15,867 nt of DNA. Origin: an uncultured Eubacteriales bacterium (lineage in GTDB: Bacteria; Bacillota; Clostridia; UMGS1840). The position numbers and the translations under genes are program-made. Under the pieces are notes generated by a model. That model was given only the letters and a program-made list of their open reading frames with translations, did no database searches and was not told the DNA's origin. This document shows, piece after piece, positions 6,547 to 13,762 of this stretch (the stretch's first letter is position 1; each line of letters starts with the position of its first letter). The stretch spans positions 1 to 15,867 of the forward strand of contig USLP01000003.1 of NCBI GenBank assembly GCA_900555525.1, given 5' to 3'.

Positions 6547-9500
6547 ATGAAAAAAACACTATCCTTACTGCTTGCATTTATGCTTATTGCGATACTTCCC
6601 GTAAGCGCACAGAGTGTATCATTAAGCGACAGACTTAATTACAACGCAATTTTTGATACTGATGTTGTGCCGAGAGCAACGGAGTTTCCGGCGGTTATTT
6701 ATTCCGCAAGCGCATTTTCCGATACTCTTACGCTCGGAAATCTCGATTATTCCGTTACGGAGGGACATTCCGGAAAAGAAAACGACAGTATAAAATTAAC
6801 CGATACGTATAATTTTGCTTTGGAAGAAGCGCCGTACAAAAAAATCGGATTTATTGCGTATGCGCTTAATTCCGATACGCTTACAAACGTAAAGATAGTT
6901 TATAAAAGCGGAGATACGGAAACCTTCCCGATTACCGTAAAGACAGCTTCCAAACAAGCGGATCTATCCGTTTCGGCAGGTATGGGGCTTAAAAAAGGCG
7001 GTACGGGTATGCGCCCCAAGGCAGAGGTAGGCGAAACGGAGCTTTTCATAAATGCGTATGAAATGTCGCCGTCCAAAACAACAAGCATTTCGGCTGTTGA
7101 ATTTCCCGCTTCCGACTGTGTTTTATTCGCGGTATCGGCTCTTAAGTATACGCAGGAGGAGCTTGACAATCTTTCAGACCGTGTTATAGAAGAAACCTTA
7201 GCGCAGTATAAAGACAAAACCTTAACGGATATAACGGACGCAGATACGGATTCTTTGGAATCTCTCTATAATGCGCTTCTCACCGCACAGGAAAACGGCA
7301 GCGCGATTGCAACCGATGAAGTTATAGAAAAAATCAAAAACTTAAAAGACGGCTATCCGCTTTATTCAAAGAAAAAAGAAATATGCACATATTTTAACGA
7401 TACATATGCGGTGCGTGATTACAGAACGCTTGCTGTTTCCGATCTTTCAGACAGCGATATAACGGTTATAGATACGCTTATTTCAAAATATACCGAAGCG
7501 CAAAGCTTTGATAATGAACGCTATGCGGAAATACTTTCATATTTTAATATGACGGACGATTATACATGGAATTTATCCGATAAAGAAACGCTTACAAACT
7601 TAAAAACAGCGTATGAGCGCAAAAAATATGAGGAAGAATTAACCTCAAAAATCAATTCGGCTTATGCGCCTTATAAGGATAAAACCGTTTCCGACCTTGC
7701 TGAGTCCGATATTGCAAAATTGCAGGAGCTTGTTGCGCTTTATGAAGAGGCAAAGCGTGAGAATGTGCCTTACAATGCGGACGACAGAGCGAAGATAGAA
7801 AAACTTCTCAATACATATTCGGCATATTTGAATTCCGAAAATGACGAATGTTACGACCTTAAAAATTACTATACGGGCAGTATTGTAGGTAATGCGGGCG
7901 ATACCTCAAAAGCATGGGGCTTTCCCGACGGCTCGGGCTATGTCGGCTATTCGTCGGAAACATTTGAAAGCTTTTTGACAGATGGATATTTTTTGGCAAA
8001 AAATCAGTTTAACATTATGAAAGAAATTGAGTCCGTACCGAAATTGACAGAGCAAAATCTTGCAAAAGCCATTAAATTTAAAATGAGCGATGAAAGAACA
8101 GCTTCGGGCAAAAACGCAATACTTTTCGGTTCAAAGGAAGATAAAGAACACGGACTTATTACGAGCGTGAATATCTCCGCGCCGAAGCGTGTTTCGTCGC
8201 AGATTATGTTTTTATATCCTGCAGCAAGGTCTAATTACAGCTCGGATATTGTTATTAATTTTACCGACGGCACAACCATGACGCAGAAATACGGCATTGG
8301 CTGGTGTAATTGGGGGTCGCATACGGGTATGTATCAAAGCACGAAATATAGCAGAAATAATGATGTTATATCTGAAGCTGCAACGGATAACCCGTCGCTT
8401 TTGTGCCGAGGTCTTGTTCTCGATATTCCCAAGGGCAAGATTATAGAAAGCATAGACGTTGCGCAGACGCAAGGAGCGCTTTTGGCAATAACTGAGGTTC
8501 CGCTTTTAAATGCTGATTTTACCGAGCTTGTAAAAGAACAGTGGGCAAAGGTTGAAGCAATTGATACGGCAAATGTAACGAATGACCAACTTGCCGATGT
8601 AAAAACCATGGTTCTATATATGGCGGAATGTGAAAAAAGAGGTCTTGATATAGCTGATTTCGTATCGGATACCGCTAAAATGAACGAATTTAAGCAAATG
8701 ATTCTTACGGTATCGCACACCGTTTACAGACAATCAAAGAATGAAGTCCGTGCCGACTTTGAATTTTCCGTTCCCGTAAATGCAAGCGATATAAATAAAA
8801 ACATAACGGTTTTGAAAAACGGTATGGAAACAGCGGATTATTCCGTATCGCTTTCAAACGGCGGAAAATCACTTTCGCTTATATTAGCAGAAAGCAAAAA
8901 CGGCGGAAATGAATATAAAATAACCTTATCCGGCAATCTTTCGCTGGAGCTTTTCCCGAAAATCAAACTCGGAAGTGATTACACGGTTTCATATGACGTT
9001 CCCGATTATCTTACATATTCGTATAACGGCGCGGAATTTACAATAAAAAACAATTCAAAAGAAGAAGCGAGCGGCTTTGTCGGTGTTTCCTGCTTAAGCG
9101 CGGACAATAAAACAATGTATTATTCCGCATTGAAGGAATATACGGTTTCGGCAGGAGTTGAAGTGAAAATTTCCTGCGATACCTCGAATTATTCACAGCT
9201 TGCGCCAAATACAAAAACTGTTTTGTGGGACGAAAACATGAAAACGGTTTCAAACGGAAGCGAAATATCGGCTTGCACCGATGAGCCTGTTTTGACCGCA
9301 AATTACAGCGAGCCTGCGTTTTCCATGAAGGACAACAGCATAAAATTAAACGGTATAACTCCGTCGGCAAGTGAAAATAAAGCTGTAAGCCTTAAAATTA
9401 CGGACGAAAGCGGAAATGTAATTTTCACAGGAAGTCAGCTTACGGCAAAATCGGGATATTTCAATTTTGAATTTATTTTGCCCGATTATATGTATCAAAA

Positions 9501-10854
9501 CTCAATGACGCTTACGTTTACTTTGGGCGGAGATGATTTTGAAACGCCGCAAACGCTTTCAAATACGATCTACTACTATGCGCCCGGCGACAGAAGCAAT
9601 TTCATAGCCGAGCTTAAAGCTTCGAGTGAATCCGAAATAACGGCGAAAATCCCCGACGTCAAGAAAAATCTTGCAATTGCGATTGCACCTGCGGACGTGA
9701 TTTCCGATGCGGACTATGCGAAAATGATATTTAATAACAAGGCTTTGCTTTTGGAAAATGACCCTGCAAAAACACAGGGAAACCTCAAAAAGCTTGCGAT
9801 TATAACGGCATTTTGGGGCGATAACGCAAATATACTTATGAACGGAAGCGAGCTTTTATATAATGATTTAATGAATTTCAGCTCGATTGATTCGGACGGC
9901 GTAACGCTTTATTCGATATTAAAGAGCGGTATATCCGAAGAAGGCATAAAGCATTTCCAAGATGAAGTTTTCGGCAAAAAATACGCAAACGAAAACGAAC
10001 TTATGAAAAAAATAACGGAGGAAATATTCCTGTCGGCGATTAACTATCCCTCTACGGGCGGTACGGGCTATATAGGAACGCTTCTGACGGCAAAAAATGC
10101 TTCCAAGGTAGAAATCACCATAACAAAATATCTGAACGCGCCTACATATGATTTTAATAACAAAATAGCGGCGCAAAGAGGAAACTTCAAGACGCTTTTG
10201 GAAGTTGAGAAATTTATTTCTTCATACAAAAAGCCCGAAAACGGTTCGTCCGGCGGCAGTTCGGGAGGCGGAGGCGGTTCATCGTTCTCATCGTCGATAA
10301 CGGAAGAACCTGCACCTGCACCAACTCCCGCACCGAGCCTTACGTTTAACGATGTTCCGACATCGCATTGGGCATATGCAAGCATTATTTCACTTTATAA
10401 TAAGGGAATAATTTCGGGCAAGGGAGATAAAACTTTCGCACCCGACGATACGATAACGAGAGGCGAGCTTGTAAAAATGCTTTGCAAGGCTTACGGCTTT
10501 ACGGCAAGCAGAAACGACGTATTCTCCGATACGGCGGATAAATGGTACAACGAATTTGCGTGTGCCGCATATGAAAACGGAATTATAACGGGAATAAGCG
10601 AAAGCGAATTTGGCGGCGATGCGAACGTTACAAGACAAGACATCTGCACAATGCTTTACAGAACGGTTAATGCCGAGGTTTCGGGCGAGCTTGAGTTTGC
10701 AGATTCCAACAGCGTTTCCGACTATGCGAAATCGGCAGTGCTTTATATGGCGCAAAACGGCATAATAAACGGATTTTCCGATAATACGTTCAGAGCGGCG
10801 GAATATTGCACAAGAGCGCAGGCGGCAAAGATAATAGATATGTTTTTGAAATAA
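6547..10854 (+). CDS. Large cell-surface protein with three C-terminal SLH domains and repeated binding-like modules
   Basis: A 1435-residue exported protein, probably held on the cell wall by its SLH domains. The signal peptide likely ends after V-S-A (residue 21). In order: a first jelly-roll-like module (about 26-200), a helical region with three related segments (219-421), a second module opening Y-D-L-K-N-Y-Y (436-651), a short helical part (652-720), an SbsA-like Ig domain (about 721-820), a beta domain with V-L-W-D-E-N-M (822-905), another beta domain (905-1010), a mixed region (1018-1228), a Gly/Ser then Pro/Ala linker (1229-1265), and three SLH domains (1267-1435). The modules resemble those of the preceding gene product, so both may bind the same ligand. 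No catalytic domain is recognised. The start is fixed by GGAGGA at 6535-6540. The next SLH gene follows after 24 bases. Confidence 0.93.
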   Translation: MKKTLSLLLAFMLIAILPVSAQSVSLSDRLNYNAIFDTDVVPRATEFPAVIYSASAFSDTLTLGNLDYSVTEGHSGKENDSIKLTDTYNFALEEAPYKKIGFIAYALNSDTLTNVKIVYKSGDTETFPITVKTASKQADLSVSAGMGLKKGGTGMRPKAEVGETELFINAYEMSPSKTTSISAVEFPASDCVLFAVSALKYTQEELDNLSDRVIEETLAQYKDKTLTDITDADTDSLESLYNALLTAQENGSAIATDEVIEKIKNLKDGYPLYSKKKEICTYFNDTYAVRDYRTLAVSDLSDSDITVIDTLISKYTEAQSFDNERYAEILSYFNMTDDYTWNLSDKETLTNLKTAYERKKYEEELTSKINSAYAPYKDKTVSDLAESDIAKLQELVALYEEAKRENVPYNADDRAKIEKLLNTYSAYLNSENDECYDLKNYYTGSIVGNAGDTSKAWGFPDGSGYVGYSSETFESFLTDGYFLAKNQFNIMKEIESVPKLTEQNLAKAIKFKMSDERTASGKNAILFGSKEDKEHGLITSVNISAPKRVSSQIMFLYPAARSNYSSDIVINFTDGTTMTQKYGIGWCNWGSHTGMYQSTKYSRNNDVISEAATDNPSLLCRGLVLDIPKGKIIESIDVAQTQGALLAITEVPLLNADFTELVKEQWAKVEAIDTANVTNDQLADVKTMVLYMAECEKRGLDIADFVSDTAKMNEFKQMILTVSHTVYRQSKNEVRADFEFSVPVNASDINKNITVLKNGMETADYSVSLSNGGKSLSLILAESKNGGNEYKITLSGNLSLELFPKIKLGSDYTVSYDVPDYLTYSYNGAEFTIKNNSKEEASGFVGVSCLSADNKTMYYSALKEYTVSAGVEVKISCDTSNYSQLAPNTKTVLWDENMKTVSNGSEISACTDEPVLTANYSEPAFSMKDNSIKLNGITPSASENKAVSLKITDESGNVIFTGSQLTAKSGYFNFEFILPDYMYQNSMTLTFTLGGDDFETPQTLSNTIYYYAPGDRSNFIAELKASSESEITAKIPDVKKNLAIAIAPADVISDADYAKMIFNNKALLLENDPAKTQGNLKKLAIITAFWGDNANILMNGSELLYNDLMNFSSIDSDGVTLYSILKSGISEEGIKHFQDEVFGKKYANENELMKKITEEIFLSAINYPSTGGTGYIGTLLTAKNASKVEITITKYLNAPTYDFNNKIAAQRGNFKTLLEVEKFISSYKKPENGSSGGSSGGGGGSSFSSSITEEPAPAPTPAPSLTFNDVPTSHWAYASIISLYNKGIISGKGDKTFAPDDTITRGELVKMLCKAYGFTASRNDVFSDTADKWYNEFACAAYENGIITGISESEFGGDANVTRQDICTMLYRTVNAEVSGELEFADSNSVSDYAKSAVLYMAQNGIINGFSDNTFRAAEYCTRAQAAKIIDMFLK
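7201..7809 (+). repeat. Three related helical segments in the 1435-residue protein
   Basis: Residues 219-266, 287-334 and 373-421 share a pattern: a Y-x-D-[KY]-[KR]-T-like opening, L-[ST]-D-[IL] near position 9, S-D or T-D, then an amphipathic helix with L-x-x-L or I-x-x-L spacing, and a second short helix. The first and third copies are closest (Y-K-D-K-T-L-T-D-I versus Y-K-D-K-T-V-S-D-L). They probably form short helical bundles that space the two jelly-roll-like modules. Confidence 0.65.
10231..10341 (+). other. Gly/Ser then Pro/Ala linker before the SLH domains
   Basis: Residues 1229-1265 begin with a Gly/Ser-rich stretch (G-S-S-G-G-S-S-G-G-G-G-G-S-S) and end with alternating Pro and Ala (P-A-P-A-P-T-P-A-P). 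Such flexible-then-stiff linkers commonly carry a binding or catalytic region away from a wall-anchoring domain. It marks the border between the functional part and the anchor of this protein. Confidence 0.85.
10342..10851 (+). repeat. Three C-terminal SLH domains (cell-wall anchor)
   Basis: Copies at about residues 1267-1312, 1326-1373 and 1383-1433. The first opens F-N-D-V-P-T-S-H-W-A and continues G-I-I-S-G-K-G-D-K-T-F-A-P-D; the second has F-S-D-T-A-D-K-W-Y; the third has F-A-D, then N-G-I-I-N-G-F-S-D-N-T-F. The conserved T-R-A-E motif, which in characterised SLH domains contacts the secondary cell-wall polymer, appears as T-R-G-E, T-R-Q-D and T-R-A-Q. The arginine is therefore kept in all three. 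Confidence 0.93.
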
Positions 10855-10878
10855 TATCGGTAAAAGGAGAATAGATAA

Positions 10879-13746
10879 ATGAAAAAGATACTAACAATAC
10901 TTATTTCGGCAGTTATGCTTGTTTCTTTGATTCCGCAGGCTTTTGCGTATTCCGACACAACGGATAAGCCGATTGAGATTATATCGGGTCTCGGACTTAT
11001 GAACGGCTATGACGACGGTACGTTTCTTCCCGATAACACAATGTCCCGTGCGGAATTTGCACAGGTTATAGCAAACATTTACGAATCGGGCGACGATGCC
11101 GAAGCGGCTTGGAAAGAGCAGTTTTTCAAGGACGAGAACGAAGAAACCTCGCTTGTAACGAAATTTTCGGAGGGCGAAAAAGAGATTTTCTCCGACGTTC
11201 CGTCATCACATTGGGCATTTAACGTTATAAATACCGTTTACGGTCTCGGACTTATGACCGGCGTTTCCGAAACGGAATTCGACCCCGAAAGTACGATTAC
11301 CGTTGACCAGGCATATAAGGTTATGATTTGCCTGCTCGGTTACCGTCCCAAGGCTATCGTAAAAGGCGGCTATCCTGCCGGCTACAGAAGAACAGCGGTT
11401 GAGCTCGGGCTTTCAAGCGGTATAAAAAGCACAGACAAAATTACAAGAGGCGACGTTGCAAGAATGCTTTATAACGCGCTTGACGAGGAAATTTTGCAGA
11501 TAACCTCAATAGGCAATACGATCGGCTACGAAACAATTCCCGGCGATACGTTTTCCAAAAAAATCCTCGGCTACGATACTGCCGAGGGCAGAATGACCGA
11601 TAACGGACTTACCGACCTTATGGGGGCGTCCTCACAGTATAAGGAAACCGTAACGGTGAATGACGTTTCTGTTCGCCTTACCGATGATACGCAGTATATA
11701 CGTAATTTTATCGGACGTGACGTAAAGATATTTTATAAGGAAAATGAAAAAGTAAACTATGCGGTATACGCATATCTTACCGACAGAGATGAAGTAACTT
11801 CATTTGAAATTTCTGATTTTTCGTCCTACAAAAACAATACTCTGACATATACGCAGGGCAAATCAAAGACACAAAAGACAGTTAAGCTTGAAAACGGAGC
11901 AGGAATGATTTTAAACGGCACAGGCGTAGGCTCATATGATGAAAATACGTTTAAAAGCATAAACAAAGGAACGGTAACGGTTATTAAACCTTTTGGAAAA
12001 AGCGCTTCAGACCTTATTCTTTTGGAATCATATACAAGCTTTTATGTTGATTTAAAGGATAACAACGATAAAAAGCTTTACAGTATTTCCACACTTGTGG
12101 ATAATAAATGTATCGATTTATCCAATGAAGAAAAAAGCATTTATATATACGATGCAAACGGCGATTTAACAACCTTTGACGCCATAACCACGGATATGGT
12201 TTTGAGCGTTTCCGAAAGCGAAAAAGTGTTAAAGCTTTATATCGGAAACGGCGCAAAAGCTGACGCAACCGTTACGGAAATAAGCGAATCGGGCGGAAAT
12301 ACATATATAACGTGCGGAAACGATAAATATGTGCTTTCAAAGGATTATATAGAGCTTAAGGGAACGAATGAAATAAAAGCCGGAACAAAATATACGCTTT
12401 ATATTGATAAATTCGGCGAAATTATAAATGCAAAACCGGCAAAAAAGGAAAACATAACTGCCGCAATTATAATAGGCGCAAAAACCTTCGGTACATTTGG
12501 TGAGGATTCAAAGATAAAATATTTCAACGAAGACAGCGAAATGAAAGAAAGCTATCTTGCGGACAGCGTAAAAATTAAAAACGAAAACGGCATAGAAACC
12601 ACATATAAAGAAGCAAGCGACGCGATCAGCGTCATAAGCTCATACAGCGGTGTGGCACGTATCGGACTTAATGAAGAAAAGGAAGTAAACTACGTTGAGC
12701 TTGCAGGTATTCAGACTACATTCGGCAATGAGGAAAACCGACTTGTAAGAATAAAGCTTTCGGACACTGTTTCACCGACGCAAAAGGTAACTTCCTATTA
12801 TAAGATTAATCAGGGCTTCGGCGGTAAAGCTGTTGTAGGAAGCAATACAAAGGTATTCAAGTATAACCCCGAAACGATGGACGACGACTCTTTTTCGATT
12901 AATACCGTGGGAATATTCGCAAACGATAACAGATATGACGTTTATGCTTATACAACAACGGCAGATTCAAAGCTTGCGGAATATATAGTGTATGAAAGTG
13001 CGGCAAAAAATTTGCTCACACCGTCAAACAAGGATTTTGCACTTGTAAAGGATATTTATAAAGGCGTTACGGCAAAGGGCGACAGCATGAACATACTTGA
13101 AATATATTTTAACGGAAACGATATGACAAAGGTTTACTGTGAGGATTCCGTACTCGAAGACGTAAGAGATATATGGGACAGAGATAAAATTGACGATAAT
13201 TCACCCAAGTATAAGGTCGAAAAAGGAGATATTATCCGTTATACGACAAATTCCGATGAAACCTTAAAGAATATAGTTCTTATATTTGATGAAAACGCCG
13301 TAAATCCCCATTCGGGCGGACAGGGAAATCTGGCAGGCTCAATCGGTTATTTTGATTCAAGCGATTATACCCATTCAAATCCGTATGCGCAGACTGTTTC
13401 GGGCTTCAATTCAAATGCGCTTTACTGGACGGCAGAGGAGCTCAGAAATATGGTTTGCTATCCCTTGATTCAGCGTTCGGGACAGCTTACCGTTACCACT
13501 ATGGACTTAACTAAGCTTCCGTATTCGGAGGACGAAATCGGAACGAAATACGCAACGGAAACATATACCGCAAACAGCAATGTTGTACTTTTCAGAATTG
13601 ACGGCGATACAATCACACGTGAAACAATAAGCCCCTCTGAAATAAAAACGTACGAAAAAGCGGGGAGCGATTGCGATAGACTGTTCTATTCAACACGTGT
13701 CGGACAAACGCAGATGACATTTGCAATAAGAGGATATACAAAATAG
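10879..13746 (+). CDS. S-layer homology protein with N-terminal SLH domains and a long beta-repeat tail
   Basis: A 955-residue exported protein. The signal peptide ends after A-F-A (residue 23). Residues 24-205 hold SLH domains: a first one lacking its usual opening (G-L-M-N-G-Y-D-D-G-T-F, S-R-A-E at 56-59), a second complete one (F-S-D-V-P-S-S-H-W-A from 104), and a diverged third (T-R-G-D at 189-192). The rest (206-955) is beta-rich, with small units in which a strand near G-T-V-x-V or G-D-I-I-R is followed by a turn and a second hydrophobic strand, seen near 281, 364, 439, 501, 591, 677 and 782. I recognise no enzyme. It may be a structural S-layer component or a scaffold for neighbouring secreted proteins. 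AAGGAG at 10864-10869 supports the start. It is 24 bases after the previous SLH gene and 16 before the next gene, so one transcript is likely. Confidence 0.92.
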   Translation: MKKILTILISAVMLVSLIPQAFAYSDTTDKPIEIISGLGLMNGYDDGTFLPDNTMSRAEFAQVIANIYESGDDAEAAWKEQFFKDENEETSLVTKFSEGEKEIFSDVPSSHWAFNVINTVYGLGLMTGVSETEFDPESTITVDQAYKVMICLLGYRPKAIVKGGYPAGYRRTAVELGLSSGIKSTDKITRGDVARMLYNALDEEILQITSIGNTIGYETIPGDTFSKKILGYDTAEGRMTDNGLTDLMGASSQYKETVTVNDVSVRLTDDTQYIRNFIGRDVKIFYKENEKVNYAVYAYLTDRDEVTSFEISDFSSYKNNTLTYTQGKSKTQKTVKLENGAGMILNGTGVGSYDENTFKSINKGTVTVIKPFGKSASDLILLESYTSFYVDLKDNNDKKLYSISTLVDNKCIDLSNEEKSIYIYDANGDLTTFDAITTDMVLSVSESEKVLKLYIGNGAKADATVTEISESGGNTYITCGNDKYVLSKDYIELKGTNEIKAGTKYTLYIDKFGEIINAKPAKKENITAAIIIGAKTFGTFGEDSKIKYFNEDSEMKESYLADSVKIKNENGIETTYKEASDAISVISSYSGVARIGLNEEKEVNYVELAGIQTTFGNEENRLVRIKLSDTVSPTQKVTSYYKINQGFGGKAVVGSNTKVFKYNPETMDDDSFSINTVGIFANDNRYDVYAYTTTADSKLAEYIVYESAAKNLLTPSNKDFALVKDIYKGVTAKGDSMNILEIYFNGNDMTKVYCEDSVLEDVRDIWDRDKIDDNSPKYKVEKGDIIRYTTNSDETLKNIVLIFDENAVNPHSGGQGNLAGSIGYFDSSDYTHSNPYAQTVSGFNSNALYWTAEELRNMVCYPLIQRSGQLTVTTMDLTKLPYSEDEIGTKYATETYTANSNVVLFRIDGDTITRETISPSEIKTYEKAGSDCDRLFYSTRVGQTQMTFAIRGYTK
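10948..11493 (+). repeat. N-terminal SLH region (one complete, two diverged copies)
   Basis: Residues 24-205 of the 955-residue protein. The first copy shows only the second half of an SLH domain plus S-R-A-E. The second has the full F-S-D-V-P-S-S-H-W-A opening, but T-V-D-Q replaces the T-R-A-E motif. The third keeps G-Y, A-V-E-L-G-L and T-R-G-D. Anchoring is probable, but the motif set is weaker than in the upstream SLH protein. Confidence 0.8.
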
Positions 13747-13762
13747 CACAGGAGGGAACGAT

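Noticed and set aside
8334..8720. 128-codon open frame on the minus strand
   Set aside because: It is opposite the 1435-residue protein gene, has no ribosome site or promoter, and reflects the codon pattern of the coding strand.
10249..10341. GC-rich repetitive DNA, considered as a tandem repeat or recombination site
   Set aside because: It is explained by Gly/Ser and Pro/Ala codons of the inter-domain linker and is in frame.
10068..10755. Two minus-strand open frames opposite the linker and SLH region
   Set aside because: Their low-complexity Gly/Pro runs are the reverse reading of the Gly/Ser and Pro/Ala linker; no start signal is present.
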